Shown: positions 1-12,995 of the stretch, one piece after another
Layout: each line of letters starts with the position of its first letter
How positions within the stretch are numbered: position 1 is the stretch's first letter
Assembly: GCA_032622095.1 (NCBI GenBank)
Contig: CP136069.1
Coordinates: forward strand, 206,950,750 to 207,014,749
Source: Siphonodentalium dalli
Taxonomy: Eukaryota > Mollusca > Scaphopoda > Gadilida > Siphonodentaliidae
Length of the DNA: 64,000 nucleotides
Reading direction: 5' to 3'
Notes under the pieces: generated by a model
What the model was told of the DNA's origin: nothing
Database searches by the model: none
Seen by the model: the letters and a program-made list of their open reading frames with translations, nothing else
Translations under genes and position numbers: made by a program

Positions 1-1829
1 TTAGTGATGGGGTCCCACCATGGGTCGGCTGACGCAGTTTTGGGTTCGAGTCGGTGGTCTGTTTTAGGGACCTACGAATATTCGAGAATCGATTCGATGT
101 CGATATCAGACACCCGATTCGAGATCAACACCGAATCGGTCCGCTGAATCGGATATTTTCCAATCGGTGTTACTTTGGTGTAGTCTAGTTGTTTTGCGCC
201 TATATATAACACATGCCAAGTGACCTGAAATCAGAAAATGTAAGTGAAAGGTTGTCAAGTTAGCCAATGTAGGTAATTTTGAATGTATGCCGTTCAGAAT
301 AGACGTGCATTATGCTAATTATGTGCTTCGATCGCAACCCGTAATGGTGATCAATCGCCGCATATTTGTAATCTGTATCGAAAATTGTCTACACGGTGCG
401 TAATCACTAGATGCTGAACTCAATTGATTACCTTATGTTTAAAACTTCAGATATCCAATTCAGATTATATGAATAAAATTCAATGTCAGCTGTCGTTATG
501 AGCGACAAAACATAGATTGGAATGAACAGAAACGGTGAGAAACCTTACAACAATCGGTCTATTACGTTCTCAAATGGACGCCATCGTATGCAACCAGTTA
601 TCTGCGACACTGCCGGCAGAATTCCTATACATTTCCTACTTTCAGTTTATGTTTCCCGGGAAATCGAGCGCGTTGCACAAAGTTTCGATCCGTTGAATTT
701 TGTTGATAACATTTAACACTTATAATTTGTGTCTGTTTTCTGGGACCCCCTATTTGAAGACAACAACTGTGAATATGTAATGTAGGTTTTTGATATATTG
801 AGGGAGAACAGTTTAACAGATAACTACCATTGGTATCGGACTACAACAATTATATAGCTGAACGGTGTGCCCATGTCCACTTGTGTCAAATCTTCATTAC
901 CTTTATTAAATAATGTAGACAAGTTATCTTCCATTCCACGGTGTTGGTGATACGTTGATTGAACTGTGTTTAAGTGTCTTACTGTCGCGTCCTGCGTCAT
1001 GTTCGCCATGATACGACTAGATAGAAATTCAATGCAACATACCCCAAACCCTCCATGAGACTGAGAGTGACTTGCCTGTTTAAGGAGATTAACATTGTTA
1101 TATGGTATCTAGTGAATTTTGCAGTTTTTTTGTCATGAGACACCGAAATACACAGTGGTAAACAATGTCAACTACTAGCTGATTCGATTCGAGATTCGAT
1201 TCGATGTCGATATCAGGAAGAAGATTCGATATCGAGATTCGATTGGATGCAAAATCCCCGATTCGCATCTATAGACTTATACGATGTTCAGCAGTCAATT
1301 TTGAACCAGCACGGTTTAAATGTGACCAGATTAACATCGTTTTGATCAACATGTATATGGACGTGACGTCATAGTCGAAAATGACCATAAACCTCTACAG
1401 TTTATTTTGAATAAGGGACAATAATCGAGAGAATGCTTTTGAGACAACGATTTCAGTATAAATGGAAACCCGGTAAGGATGTAGAAGTGAATGATGAATA
1501 TTGCAGGCTGGCTCAGTCGACCCCCTTTATTAGACACTGCCGGTAATGCCTACAACGAGGACATTGCGTGTGACGTACATATGATATAAATGACGAGTTT
1601 ACAGCTTTCAGTATAACCGAAAATCTCTGACGGAATTACACACAAATCAGAACATGGTGACATGTGATCGTAAACATAAAACTTTGGTGAATGGAACTGT
1701 CGTGGATTGTGGTATGTTGTAGAATTCTGACGAAATCGGGTAGTGTATCGGATGATCACCAACATGCTATGGATTTACGTGACAATTTAAAGTGGCATAT
1801 GACTAAATTCATGTTGCAAAAACTTAAAT
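1..1829. other. AT-rich intergenic sequence, no gene recognised
   Basis: I see no supportable gene here. The open frames are short and low in complexity. The string GATTCGATGTCGATATCAG occurs at about 90-108 and again at about 1196-1214, each time amid further GATTCGA-type repeats, so this looks like two decayed copies of one dispersed repeat. A GGTTCGA-like string near position 46 resembles a Pol III B box but has no partner A box or cloverleaf. Confidence 0.5.
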
Positions 1830-1945
1830 TATGTGTTAGCTATATACAATGACTTCAATTGTGCGTTATCTCTATGCAAAGACATCATTTGTGTGTTAGT
1901 TCTATACAGAGAGTTCAATTGTGTGTTAGTTCTATACGAAGACCA
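1830..1945. repeat. 30-bp tandem repeat, about four copies
   Basis: Units begin TGTGTTAG or TGCGTTAT near 1832, 1862, 1892 and 1922 and continue with TCTATAC-AAGAC-TTCAATT. The spacing is 30 bp and the copies differ at several positions, so the array is old. It has no coding content. Confidence 0.75.
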
Positions 1946-2339
1946 TTTTCATAATATATGAATAACTTTAGCTAAGAAGGGAGATGTGATTTGTGAGAGT
2001 TTCCGAGGACCAGCCCTAATTTACTGGAGAGTTTTGTAAATTTCGCTACACACTGGGAACGATAAAGCATATTTAAATCAACAAATAGCACGTGAAACTA
2101 ACATCGGGTTGTATACGACCTGCGATGACGTTTCTTTTAACTATACGTTGTTTGCCCGTGAAAAGAAATAGTCCAAGATAATTAAAGCTCCTTGAAGTAT
2201 TTAATGGCGTATATTTAACGAAATAACTTCTCAAACACTTCATTCATTGGTCACCTGGTACTATTTCCTGTTATGCAACGAACATTGCATGTCACAATTT
2301 ATAGAACGGGTTTATTGAATTGAATAATGCTAGGAGCAT

Positions 2340-2800
2340 GTAATAAATTAAGATATAACCTCAATCCAGCACATTACAGTTCAGATGTCAACAATTTAAA
2401 CATAACCAACATAATGCGACAAGAAACTATCTATTTTAAGGGGAAATACCACGGGGAGCTCCGGGTCAGGGTGTCGATCGCTGGGGAACGTCAGGGTTCA
2501 ATGGGTTAAGATATCACCTCTGTCGAGCACAATGCAGTTCAGAGGTCAACAGAGCCACAACTGATTGACTGTACCGCAAGCATATGGGCGAACTTGCACA
2601 CATTGGTATTGTGTCTGAAGAAAATCTGCCTACTTTCCTTCATTAAAGAAATGAAGATATTACGTCAATCGAACACAAATCGGTTCAGAGGTCGATGGAG
2701 CCACGACTTATCGCATAAATCCATATACCAATGTCTTGCCAGCAGACTTTGAAATATTAATATATGATCTGAATTGCACATAGTATACTTTGATAAACCT
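2340..2800. repeat. Decayed tandem repeat of about 150 bp, three copies
   Basis: The block AAGATAT-ACCTC...AGCACA...GTTCAGAGGTCAAC recurs near 2349, 2508 and 2655, a spacing of 159 and 147 bp. The second and third copies also share GAGCCAC after the block. The unit length matches the tandem cores of bivalve pearl-like elements, so this may be a remnant of one. That family link is inference from period only. Confidence 0.55.
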
Positions 2801-4309
2801 ACCCATTAGCGGGGTCGCATCTGCCCCGTGAGAACTGGTTCATATTCAGTTTTGGACACGGTGAGTAATCGCCAATGTCACTTATGAGGAGACTATAGTA
2901 GACACCAGTTCCCAGAATCTCTGTTCTGTGCTGGCAATCTGGCCAACAACGTTCTGAATACGGCATTATAATGATCCATGTTGAGATACGGGTAACCTGA
3001 CACTGGTGTGAATATCCTAATGGTATACCACACAACAACCACAAGTCTCTAACCCCGCGGCTAGAATTTATATGACACAGTAATGCCTGCTCATGTCCAA
3101 TATTTTAGCACAATAACTGTCTGACGTTTCAAAAAGTCCACTTTCTGTAGTCTGTTGAGATCTCAACATTCACTGGGTGCAAGACTTCTTTTTTTATCAA
3201 TGAACTCATTCTCAATTGATGGATGAGTAATCAAAATAGCACAAATATATATGCTAATATCATGATGGTGATATTATATTCTGCACAATATATCTCATTT
3301 TTTTGGTGTGCATGTAATGGTATTTATTGTGTTCTCATAATTGTTACCAAATTGAATACACGAAGGTTCGACATATTCAACATACATGTATAATCTTTCT
3401 ATACATTGCCGACATGTGATTTTCATTTTCTTGAATACTGACCACAGAATCGATTACCATGTCAGCATGCCAAGTTTTTTCGACCGCGTGTAGTACCTAT
3501 ATGTATATGTCAAAATTTGGGTAATACATGTATTTTTCAATGCGTTGGGAGACTAAAATGAGCAAATTTGTACTTAATAACAGCATATATTTGGCAAAAC
3601 GCATGTTACCCATATATCGAAGACATGTTCCTAAAATGCATAGCTTGTTGGCTTCACGTTGGCATTTTATTTTTATGACGTTACATGTACATGTATGTTG
3701 AATTTTTCAAATTGATTACAATTGTTTTGAAGAGAAAATTATTTTTGATCTTCTAACCAACATTTACTGAAATATTTGTTCATAAATTTATAGAATTCCA
3801 GAGAATCCAGTATTATAATATATTTGGAGATATATTTAAGTTATTTCGGACAAATATCGAGGACTAATTCAGGCTCAGAACACACCATAACAATTTTATA
3901 AAAAATAGTGTTGACCATTGACCTTGACATCAACGGCATCTGTGTGATTTTAATGCTTGGGTCTCACTCTTGTATTGTACCCTGATATATATGCAAATAA
4001 AACGATGTGGAATATAGTGGCATTTAATGAGCATGTTAAATGGGTGGAACTTTATATTCATTTTTTCATTGAAATTTTGCAGCTATTCGGATGAGCAACT
4101 GACTTTTTGATCTTCCGTGTGAAAAATTCTCAATAATTTTGTAGATTTTGTTGTAAACGTGACTGATATGGCCTATTTGAAGTCATAATTGTGACATGTA
4201 TATGTAATATGCTGTCTTTAAAATGTTATAACTCATATCGCCTGTGAAAATAGAAATTTTGACCTTGACCTCAATGTCATCAAGATCGCTTTCTTATATG
4301 GACCCATAG
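2801..4309. other. AT-rich sequence, nothing recognised
   Basis: No gene, RNA or mobile-element terminus could be supported. Phrases such as GACCTTGACCTCAATGTCAT occur, as in many mollusc repeats, which suggests very old repeat remnants. Confidence 0.4.
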
Positions 4310-4862
4310 CATGAGCTATGTGTATACCCAGCCCTGGTCAAGTGGTCCTGCAAATGTGCTATGATACGGTTGGGTCCTGCTGAATTGCTATAATGCTGCT
4401 AGAACAAAATGATGCTGTTAAGAACAAGTACCGTTATGTTTTCTAAAGTTGTCATTTTTGTGGTTTTCGAATAATCGGAACATACCAATGAAAAGCCATT
4501 ATTTGTATCAAATATTTGAGAAACATATATTGCGAAATATCTGCAATACTAATTGTATTAGTTGTTGAAAATGGACTCAAATCAATATGGCTATTCATAT
4601 CGTTTTATGAACACAACGAGCAGTCATTATTTAATATTTCAATGATATATGTTCTTGAATGTTTCATACAGACACTGGATTTTTCTCAAATCGCTCGGAT
4701 TAGCCAAACACCGCAAACATGACAACTTTAGAAAAAATAACGGTACATTTTCTTAACAGGATCAGTTTGCCATATCCGCATCATAGCAATTCAGCAGAAC
4801 CCTCCAGCATCATAGCACATTTGCAGGACCACTTGACCAGGGGTGATACCATGTGTCATGCT
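4310..4862. mobile_element. Foldback/MITE-like element with arms of about 165 bp
   Basis: Left arm 4310-4490 and right arm about 4690-4862 are reverse complements over most of their length. TGGTCAAGTGGTCCTGCAAA at 4331 is mirrored at about 4816-4845. Further inside, TACCGTTAT-TTTTCTAAAGTTGTCAT is mirrored around 4718-4750. About 200 bp of unrelated sequence separates the arms. No transposase is encoded and no clear target duplication is seen, so the superfamily is open. Confidence 0.7.
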
Positions 4863-4936
4863 TTTATCCAATTTTGCACACTTTGGCCATTTTTGGACCT
4901 TAGAGCCTCTACTACACAGTGTGCACTTGTATTTTC

Positions 4937-5036
4937 ACGAGAAACGGACAAGACATTGCAGAAAACGGTAAGCATTTATATCGTTACGAGAAACGGACAA
5001 GACATTGCAGAAAACGGTAAGCATTTATATCGTTAT
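4937..5036. repeat. 49-bp direct duplication
   Basis: The segment starting CGAGAAACGGACAAGACATT at 4938 is repeated immediately at 4987, 49 bp later, with essentially no differences. It is a recent local tandem duplication outside any recognised gene. Confidence 0.85.
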
Positions 5037-5332
5037 CAGGAATACTTTTTATGTGTGAGCGTTCATCAATTGCTATAGATCACAACACTTGCCATTGATT
5101 TAGCTGACCAAACTTCGAAATATCGAACCGATCAGTAAGATTTGTTGATAATATTCCCAATATCTGTTTTTAAATGCTACTTTCGCTACAAAAGCAGACT
5201 TTCTGTAACATGTCATCGAGGCGATTGCTGCTTGTCCTAATTCGATTTTAAATGTCAGATATCATAAGAAACTAGTAGAATGGAGTTGTAGATAAAATCC
5301 AACTTTTAACGTAATATTAGAAGGTATTGTAG

Positions 5333-5545
5333 ACCTTCATCGAGCGCACCGAGCGTGACGTGAAATTCACGATTACCCGGATGAAGACGACCACACTTCA
5401 GGCCCAAACCCAATCGGAATCCTCGGTACTTTCCGTCGATTCCTCGGAATGTAAGCTCGGAAGCACACAGTGGTGTGATATTGGAAAACAACCTTGCCCT
5501 TCTGAATATTCATATATTACCGAGCACTCTTCTTCGATTGTGTGA
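5333..5545 (+). CDS. Possible terminal exon, unknown product (weak)
   Basis: After a possible acceptor AG at 5331-5332, one frame stays open to a TGA at 5543-5545. It would encode about 70 residues rich in Ser, Thr and Gln, starting TFIERTERDVKF. There is no in-frame ATG before 5381, so this is either a spliced exon or chance. The base composition is more balanced than in the surrounding AT-rich DNA, which is the only positive sign. The upstream pyrimidine tract is poor, no partner exon was found and no family was recognised. I regard it as more likely noncoding. Confidence 0.18.
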   Translation, partial: TFIERTERDVKFTITRMKTTTLQAQTQSESSVLSVDSSECKLGSTQWCDIGKQPCPSEYSYITEHSSSIV

Positions 5546-7085
5546 TGGCCGTTCAACAATAAGTCTGCTCGCCCATATTCACATCTTGTGCTACAAAGAA
5601 CTGCATTTGAACACAGTTGTTATGAACGTACATCTTCAAATATAGGTAAGGTGTGGACAGATATTATATATCAAGACATGCAGCGACATGTGACCTATTT
5701 TCGACGCATTGAAATCGGACGACAAATTCATGCAAGCCAAATTCATCGCTGTTATTTTACTTGGCTACAACTGGACAAGAACTTTGAAGAAGTCACCAGT
5801 TATTTTATATTATTACATTTCAGTTTTAACTTTCTATGAAGCACGGTGTGGTCAGCAACTGGTGTCAGATTGATGTACTGGTACTGGTAGTATGTGTAAA
5901 GCATATTTTTAGCACCAAGCCCAAGGATCTTGAATCAACAAAGTTAAAGTAGGCCAAGTGATTAAAGAACACAACAACATTCTACAACAAAAAATCAAAA
6001 AAATCACTGTTATTATAATAAGTATGCCAAAACAACTTGAACAGTTCGACAGACATCTGAGTTATGCCAAATGTGAATAAAAATTTCCATCGGGAAAAGT
6101 GTGATTTTCCAGCTGTCATCTTGGCTATTATAGATGAAGCGTTACCAAAGGAAAAGACCGATGATTGTTATCATTGCTTGCCCAATGCGCACTCACTTCG
6201 CTGATGCAGGACCAAGTTACATCTATATCAGTACATGTATGTGTCAGGCTCAGAGGGGATTGCCGGCTTGCTTTGTGAATATTGGAGGTCACCCTCTGTA
6301 GAGTTATGCCGAATATGAAAAACGGTGATTACCACGTACTGTACTGGAGAAGTACATACATACATTAATTATTGATTGTGCTGCTTATTGATATTGATTA
6401 TTGTACTAGTACATGTATACATGTACTAGTACATGTATACATGTACATGTAGTTGTCAACAATCTATTGTATAATAATTTATGGGAGGCCTTTTTCACAT
6501 TCATTCCTTATTTGAGATAAGCCTATTTAAGCGCAAATGTATACCATATTTGCGTTAGAGCATCCTTTACACTGAAGTTCAAATCATAAATACAACACAC
6601 TTACACCCAATGCGAGGCGTAATTCAATTGCGCTGAAGTGCAAATAAACATTAATATGCAGAGATTCCCCCTTTACAATCTAAAATTGACTCAGTACATG
6701 GAGACATCACTCAAGCACTTTCCAACTGATGGGTGTTAAGAATGAATTCTTAGAATCAGATTCCAACCATACTACTAGTATGAAATGGACTGACTTATTC
6801 AGTGGTGGCTGAGGGAAGTCAATTGGTGTTAATAGATATTTGCGCTTCAGCTTGCGAGTCTCCAACAGGGAGATGGCTTAATACAAGGGAGACTTGTATA
6901 TATAAGAGAATGCAGTGGCTTAATATTACAAGGTATAAATATTGTTAGGCCAATGTATTCTCTTATAAATGGGAGGCTCCTTATGGGAGACTCGCATATA
7001 TACGAAAATGCATTGGCACATGGTTTTCTGAAAATTTCAGAAAGCTAGCTCCCGTCATTGAAGAGTTAACATGTAGTAGCCAGAT
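5546..7085. other. AT-rich sequence with a small ACATGTAT palindrome cluster
   Basis: There are no recognisable genes. Around 6408-6456 the string ACTAGTACATGTATACATGT is repeated and self-complementary. Around 6890-7000 the phrases TATAAGAGAATGCA-TGGC and GCCAATGTATTCTCTTATA form a short inverted pair. These look like worn transposon fragments. Confidence 0.45.
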
Positions 7086-7860
7086 ACTCTCATTTTATCA
7101 TTCTATATCATAGACTACAACTATGCGACTCGGAAAACTATCATTGGTGACAACAAAGCATGTTTTATCTTAAGCAGAGCCTTTTAATACAGCGCAGAAT
7201 TTATTTTTGTTGAAAATTAAATTACCCACATTATTCCCCCCATCATCGGTGACAAAGAGGCATGTGTTTTCTGTGAAAGAGGCAATAATTAAAGTTTGGA
7301 GAATTTTACTTTAAAATTAGCTAGTTTACCCCCCCTCTGAATTTGTCTTACCTTGACATGTAGTGGTCAGTTAGATAATTTTATCAAATAAAATATGACA
7401 ATTCGAATAAGAAAATCTATTCATGGTGACAAGTAATTACCAGTATGTTTTTTCATCAGCAGAGCCATTACAGATTGGAAATTAGTTCTAATCACCCAGT
7501 TTATCTCATCCCCCCCCCCGAAAACCCCGCCTGCCCCACCACCGCCTAAATTTTTCAATAGTCTACAAAATATTCCAAACTATTAACGCCTCGTCCGAAT
7601 AAAAAACATGCTTCCTTGTCACCAAAGATAGTTTTTCTTATTCACATAGTCATACATGTATTGATTGATAAAATAAGATTAACTGATGTTGAGGTAAAAA
7701 CAATTCAGGTGGGGAGGGGAGATTAACTAGGTAATATCCAATGAAAATTCTCAGAACTTTAATTATTTCCTCTTTCACAGAAAATATATGCCTCATTGTC
7801 ACCAACGATACTTTTTATTATAGCATAGCATAGTCATATTGAATGATAAATGATATGAAC
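7086..7860. mobile_element. Complex foldback of four related units
   Basis: A unit containing GGTGACAA...GCATGTTTT and then a C-rich tract appears in direct orientation near 7110, 7236 and 7385. It appears in reverse complement near 7600-7640 and 7680-7815. For example TTTCTGTGAAAGAGG at about 7270 is mirrored by CCTCTTTCACAGAAA at about 7771. The whole block therefore folds on itself around 7540-7560, where a C-rich run lies. No coding content was found. It is an inverted-repeat element or an inverted duplication of a simple repeat unit. Confidence 0.6.
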
Positions 7861-9928
7861 GGGCCCCTACATGTTTTAATGTAAGAAAACTTCAACATGT
7901 ACTCCTGCCGCCATCAAGCAACTACAGCAATGCCTGCAGTTCAGAATAGTCAATTGGTCTTAGAAAAATCCAGATAAACCAAATGTATATTTGGAATTGC
8001 GCGACAAGTTACCAAACATTTATAAATATGTAAAGATAGATGATATTCTTGAACCAATTCTTGAAGGGCCAAAAACCCAACTATCCAATTATCCTGTGAC
8101 CATTACCTGCATGCATTGTGGTAACCTAGATGTTGTTGGCTAAAGTAATGAATGTGGATGATAAACTTGGAGACAGTTATTGGGACTTTCTTCTCAAGTA
8201 TATACTGGGTACTACATGTAGTGCCATGATATTGCTGACCTCATGTCATTGGTTGTCAAGTCCAGATTTTCTGTCATTGTATATTACTCGCTAGAGTTTT
8301 AGTTTTTTACATGAGTCAAGTTTAGGCGACTGCAAAAACAGTTTATAATTTATTCCGAGGACATTCAGTCAGAGATGGAAAGATACATGAAACTAGAGGG
8401 CCGGGCCTGGTTGAATTGAATGGCAGTATGATGGATCACTTCCATCCTCAAGCTACATGTATGATGTATGATGTACATTATACTTACAATGTATGCCATT
8501 TAATGGCATTTTCTAATGTGACGGGGTAGATAGGCTTGAGACCCCACCGCTGTTCAACCCACACCAGGTTCTCAGTATGATTCACATTGCGTCTTTCCTG
8601 AATTTATGTTGTGATACACATAATTGAGGGGCAAATTTTTTTTCAAATAAGGGTGAAAACTAGTTTTCTTCTATGTGGTCATGACCGTCATGTGCATAAT
8701 TTTGTATGAGATTATATTCCAACATTTGTTTGTTAAATTTGTTGATATAGTTTTTTATAGTATATTTAGTACCAAGGTAACCCATGCACTTGTTATTATG
8801 AGGTCCGTCTTACTTTTTTGTGGAATTATCCCCCTCACGACTTTCTTTCGCAACATGCAAAACTTTATCTGAACTTGTATTCCTACATTTTTCCGTCAAT
8901 TGTTTAAAACTTGACACAGGGCATTTGGTCAATTTTGTTTGCAGTTCTCGGCTGACATAGGGGTTATGCTTTCAGCTTTGCCAAAATATTATTGGGGGAT
9001 TTGGTTTTTGCGTTAGTTTCAACTTCTTGACTGACGAAATAATTTGTTTCTTTCGGTGTACTGGATTGCTTGTATCCGACAGTACGAGTCTCATCTTCTC
9101 AACAGATGACACTATCTGGTCGACAAAAAACAGTCGCTCTAGTTGGAGTACAAATTTGACGAACCTATACAACCAACCACATAGAACTATGCAGCTGAGA
9201 ACATCTCTATAAAAATCCACCGAGTGAGAACTGCAATACTCAAACAACGGTCACAGTCTGATCCCTAGGGTGCCACTTACTAATATACAGTATACTTCCA
9301 ACCTTCAGCTTTATAGTTGTAAATACTGATATATATATAAGGCTACTGATGTGCAGCTTGTTTTGAGGATCAACGAGTGTCGCCATATTCAAAATATTCG
9401 TCGAGGATTATTCTTAAGGACGACAACTAATTCTACTCTACCAGAGGTGCATCGACAAATCAACGGGGGAACTTCATCATCAACAACAACAACTGTAGTC
9501 CAACACATTAGACTTTCGGATTAAGAGGAATTTTAATATTTGGACGTTTACGAACCTCTTAAGTGTTAAGATAATCGTAAATGTCAAAATATTAAAATAT
9601 ATCTTAACCCAAATAGTCCCAAGCTTTGAGTGTTGGCAGCTTCCCTCTTATTCAGAACATTTTCTGATTGAATTTGGCATACATATTTTAATCTAGTCTG
9701 GATTATGTGGAATTTTTCAACATGTTAGGCATATTTTGTAATTTTAATTTAAATACCATGACTTGAAATGTCAATACCAGCAATGTCAATTGTCATTGAA
9801 TTTATAGACGATCCCGTGTTTTTGGATATTGTATTATAGAGTGTTGTGAAATTTTCGTAAAAGAAACACGATGGAAAAGGGAACATATTCACACAATTTC
9901 ACAACAAATCAAACCGGTATCGGTATCA
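7861..9928. other. AT-rich sequence, nothing recognised
   Basis: The short overlapping frames on both strands around 8970-9250 have no recognisable motif and read as chance openings. No RNA gene, promoter or transposon end could be supported. Confidence 0.4.
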
Positions 9929-10186
9929 TCAAGTATATTCGCTAAAAATTGTTACACGAATAGGAGAAATACAAACACCGCCGGCATGAATGCAGAAATA
10001 GTTTGGGAATTCCCAGTTTACGGAACTAAAATACTTCGTTCTACTCCGACAACCCTCGGGATATTCAAATTTAAAGTAGTCCGTCGGCAATATGGTTACT
10101 GTGCACAGACGAGTCTGAAATAGGTAAACCGATTCGACGAGGGTGACGATTGACCCAAACCAGAATCCAAGCAAACCAGCAGCCAT
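9929..10186 (-). CDS. Small ORF with hydrophobic N-terminus, unknown (weak)
   Basis: An 85-codon frame starts at an ATG at 10186 and stops at 9929. Residues about 2-24 (MAAGLLGFWFGSIVTLVESV) form a hydrophobic segment that could be a signal peptide or membrane anchor. The remaining 60 residues contain four cysteines and end in a short, hydrophobic-poor tail. It could be a first exon or a tiny secreted protein. There is no detectable partner exon, no Kozak strength and no recognised family, so it may be chance. No repeat explains it. Confidence 0.25.
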   Translation of the reverse strand: MAAGLLGFWFGSIVTLVESVYLFQTRLCTVTILPTDYFKFEYPEGCRSRTKYFSSVNWEFPNYFCIHAGGVCISPIRVTIFSEYT

Positions 10187-12326
10187 GTTGACTTACTGTC
10201 TATTATAAATTTATTGTGACCATATAAAGATATGTTAGATAGTGATTAGTCTTTCGGTATCACTATAGTTATTGGTTTGAGGGACAAGTTTTGCCATCCC
10301 AATGTATATAGCCTTCTGTGCTATACTCTAAGCCGGAGTACTAATTGAGAAATATTTATGGTTACCCTATAAAAAAATTGTTTTATCATATAAGGTAGCA
10401 GTACACAACTGTTTATGGTGATAGCCATGAAGTTGGCATTGTACCTCTCTGCTAAATCAAGATTCATAGCAAACAGGAAACAATATATCCTTGTTTAGAA
10501 AACAAAACTATAGTATAATCAGCTATAAATGTAACTGTTCTGTACTGTTTCCCGCTTGTCTCACTATTAGTTGTGCTGTGACATTGAATTAAATGTGCAT
10601 GGTGACACATTGTGAATCATTTAGCCAAACTTAGCAGGCTTCAGTCGCATTGGTAACCACGGTACATCAAAATAGAATATACCACATACGAGGATAATAT
10701 ATTAAACTGGATTTCATATGAGGGTAGAGTTCAGTATCCAGATTAAAGTGATATGTTCTGGATACCAGGTTCTGAAATCTGGATGAGGGTATCCAACAAA
10801 GTAGTCCAACCACTTACATAGCATATGCGGAGTCTTTCTTAGAAGCTAATATAGGTTGTTGAACTACCAGAACAATTTAATTGTTTGAAATGAACATGAT
10901 CCATGCCATGTTAGTACCTTGACAACATGAAACGGCGTGTCTGGTTGTTGGCTGTCCATGTTTTCAGTTAATTGGAGGTAGCTCCACAAAGTGATTCTTA
11001 AGTGGAAAAATATCATATATTTCAGTATATATATATTATATTTTGCTCGTAATACCATAAGACACAACTCTCTTGTCCTTTTGATTTCGAAACTTGAACT
11101 TTGAGCTACGATTATTAGAAAATGATGGGGTCATGTTTGGGTCAGGTCACATACATGTAACAATTCCGGTCATCTGATGCATGGACTGCCCAGCAGTGAC
11201 TCATGATGAGTTACTTTTTGACAGGCTATGCCCCAGATGGCTGACAAAGCCAATAAGATAGAAACATTAAACATGAAAGCAAAATCTAACTGGGAAAAGA
11301 ACATTATGAATAATCAATAAAGACACCACCTGTGAATGCTAAAGATGGGGACATGGCTGATATAAGCATCATGCTTTCTGCCAAATCCCATTCTCTAATA
11401 CAATTGTCTTTATGTTATATTTGTACCATTAGCTTGTTAATTCATGTGCATGATTTAGAGAATAAAATATGTTTACACTAAAGTGATTCTCGCAATATAC
11501 GAAAGGTGACATGGCATGCATGAACTTACAAAGCTGGCATGGCCCATTAATCGTATACAGCAAAAATGATGCCCCAGTTTAGTTTCTATAATTTAGGCTT
11601 GTGAAGGGTTTAGATGGACAATTAATCGTGTTTGTACATCATTGCTACAGGAAAGTCACCCTTTACGATGCTTATGAACTTATGGCTGTGCTGCCGGTCG
11701 CACTTGATGCATGAATATATTGAAGTACTTCGAACTCAACAGGAAACGACTGAGAACGCTAATGTGATATAACTTCGTTGGATGACAAATCCTGCAAAAG
11801 TATCTGAATGGTAGACGCAATAAATGCGAGCCAAGTGGGCAGGCGATTCTTATTATATGACTAATTCCCACGTTCAACGAACTGTACGACCACCCTGTGG
11901 GAAACAGTTGAAGAATACATAGGTAGTGATGTGTCTTCTTGTGTCATATCATCAGTTTGATTTATCATGTTCAATATACTCTGGAATCCACGTTCTGAAA
12001 CTGAATGACATTGTGGGGCAACGTAGTCCACTAATTTCTTACAGCATAATGCGAAGTCAGCTCGTAACGTGTCATGTTGATTCTGGTTAGGACGCTAACC
12101 TGAACCAAAGAAAATGCAAATAAGAAGGAATTTGAATTACCACTATTGTTCAATGTGGAGGTGTGAATGGTTCACAATATGATGGCATCGTTCAGATCAT
12201 ATTATATAAGCCTAATGCCTCAAACTGTTATCATGTTCGATCAGGAGTTACTAGATCAACCTGGCTGTGCATTGTATAGAACGTGCATAATGATAATCTA
12301 TCCCAACCAAGTGGCATATACATATG
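10187..12326. other. AT-rich sequence, nothing recognised
   Basis: I find no supportable genes, RNAs or element termini. The longest frames (about 65 codons at 10864-11067 and 11680-11877, minus strand) have no recognisable motif. Confidence 0.4.
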
Positions 12327-12390
12327 TTTCTATCATTTAATATTTTTAATTATGCATATCAAGTAAATTAAAAATATTAAATGGTAGAAA
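12327..12390. repeat. 64-bp near-perfect palindrome
   Basis: The arm TTTCTATCATTTAATATTTT (12327 onward) is mirrored by AAAATATTAAATGGTAGAAA ending at 12390, with about 12 bases between the arms of about 25 bp. It is AT-rich and could form a hairpin. It may be a minimal MITE or a cruciform-prone site. Confidence 0.7.
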
Positions 12391-12459
12391 AATTGAAGAC
12401 ATTCTCGGAAAAGCAACATGCTATCAAATGAATGCAAACTCACCTTCAACAGTCGATTA

Positions 12460-12992
12460 TCAGGTCAGGCACAACCTGAATTCCACTATTATAGCGATAT
12501 TCCACTATTATAGTGGTATTTGACCATTACCGTTTTGTTAATTTGGTAAAAGAGTGATAATCCAAAATCATATTTCCCACAAATATTATTCAAAATAAGA
12601 TCGTACTAACTCGATACCATGCATATAGTTTGTCCAGGAGAATTATTAATCACGACGGCACACGATAAGCAACCCAATTAGCATGTAATTAGTTGAAATA
12701 TTGTTATGAAGGAGCAATTGAGTCATCCTGCTATTGTCATTTAGAACGGGATATATTAGTAATAGTATAATATTATTGAATATCAAAGCTGGCGCAAAAT
12801 ATTGCACAACGAATTTTGTTGGAGGACTGTTCATTCGCTGCGATATTGTTATGAGTGACATTTGGCTGTTCACTGGTATGCGCCGTCTTCTATTCCCGAC
12901 GCAAATAAAGGAAACATGAATATTTATAGTCAAATATCACATAATAGTGGAATATCGCTATAATAGTGCAATTCAGGATGTGCCTGACCTGA
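12460..12992. mobile_element. 533-bp MITE with TIRs of about 65 bp and TTA target duplication
   Basis: The left terminus TCAGGTCAGGCACAACCTGA and the reverse complement of the right terminus match over about 65 bp, including the repeated phrase CACTATTATAGCGATATTCC. The trinucleotide TTA lies directly outside both ends (12457-12459 and 12993-12995). A 3-bp TTA/TAA duplication is the signature of PIF/Harbinger elements, so a non-autonomous member of that superfamily is likely. No transposase frame is inside; the open frames on both strands are short and follow the inverted symmetry. Confidence 0.75.
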
Positions 12993-12995
12993 TTA

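Noticed and set aside
30-70. tRNA gene from a GGGTTCGAGTCGG string
   Set aside because: No A box at correct spacing and no acceptor stem could be formed.
12646-12933. 95-codon minus-strand ORF inside the MITE
   Set aside because: The element is defined by its inverted ends and target duplication; no transposase motif is present and the opposite strand is equally open.
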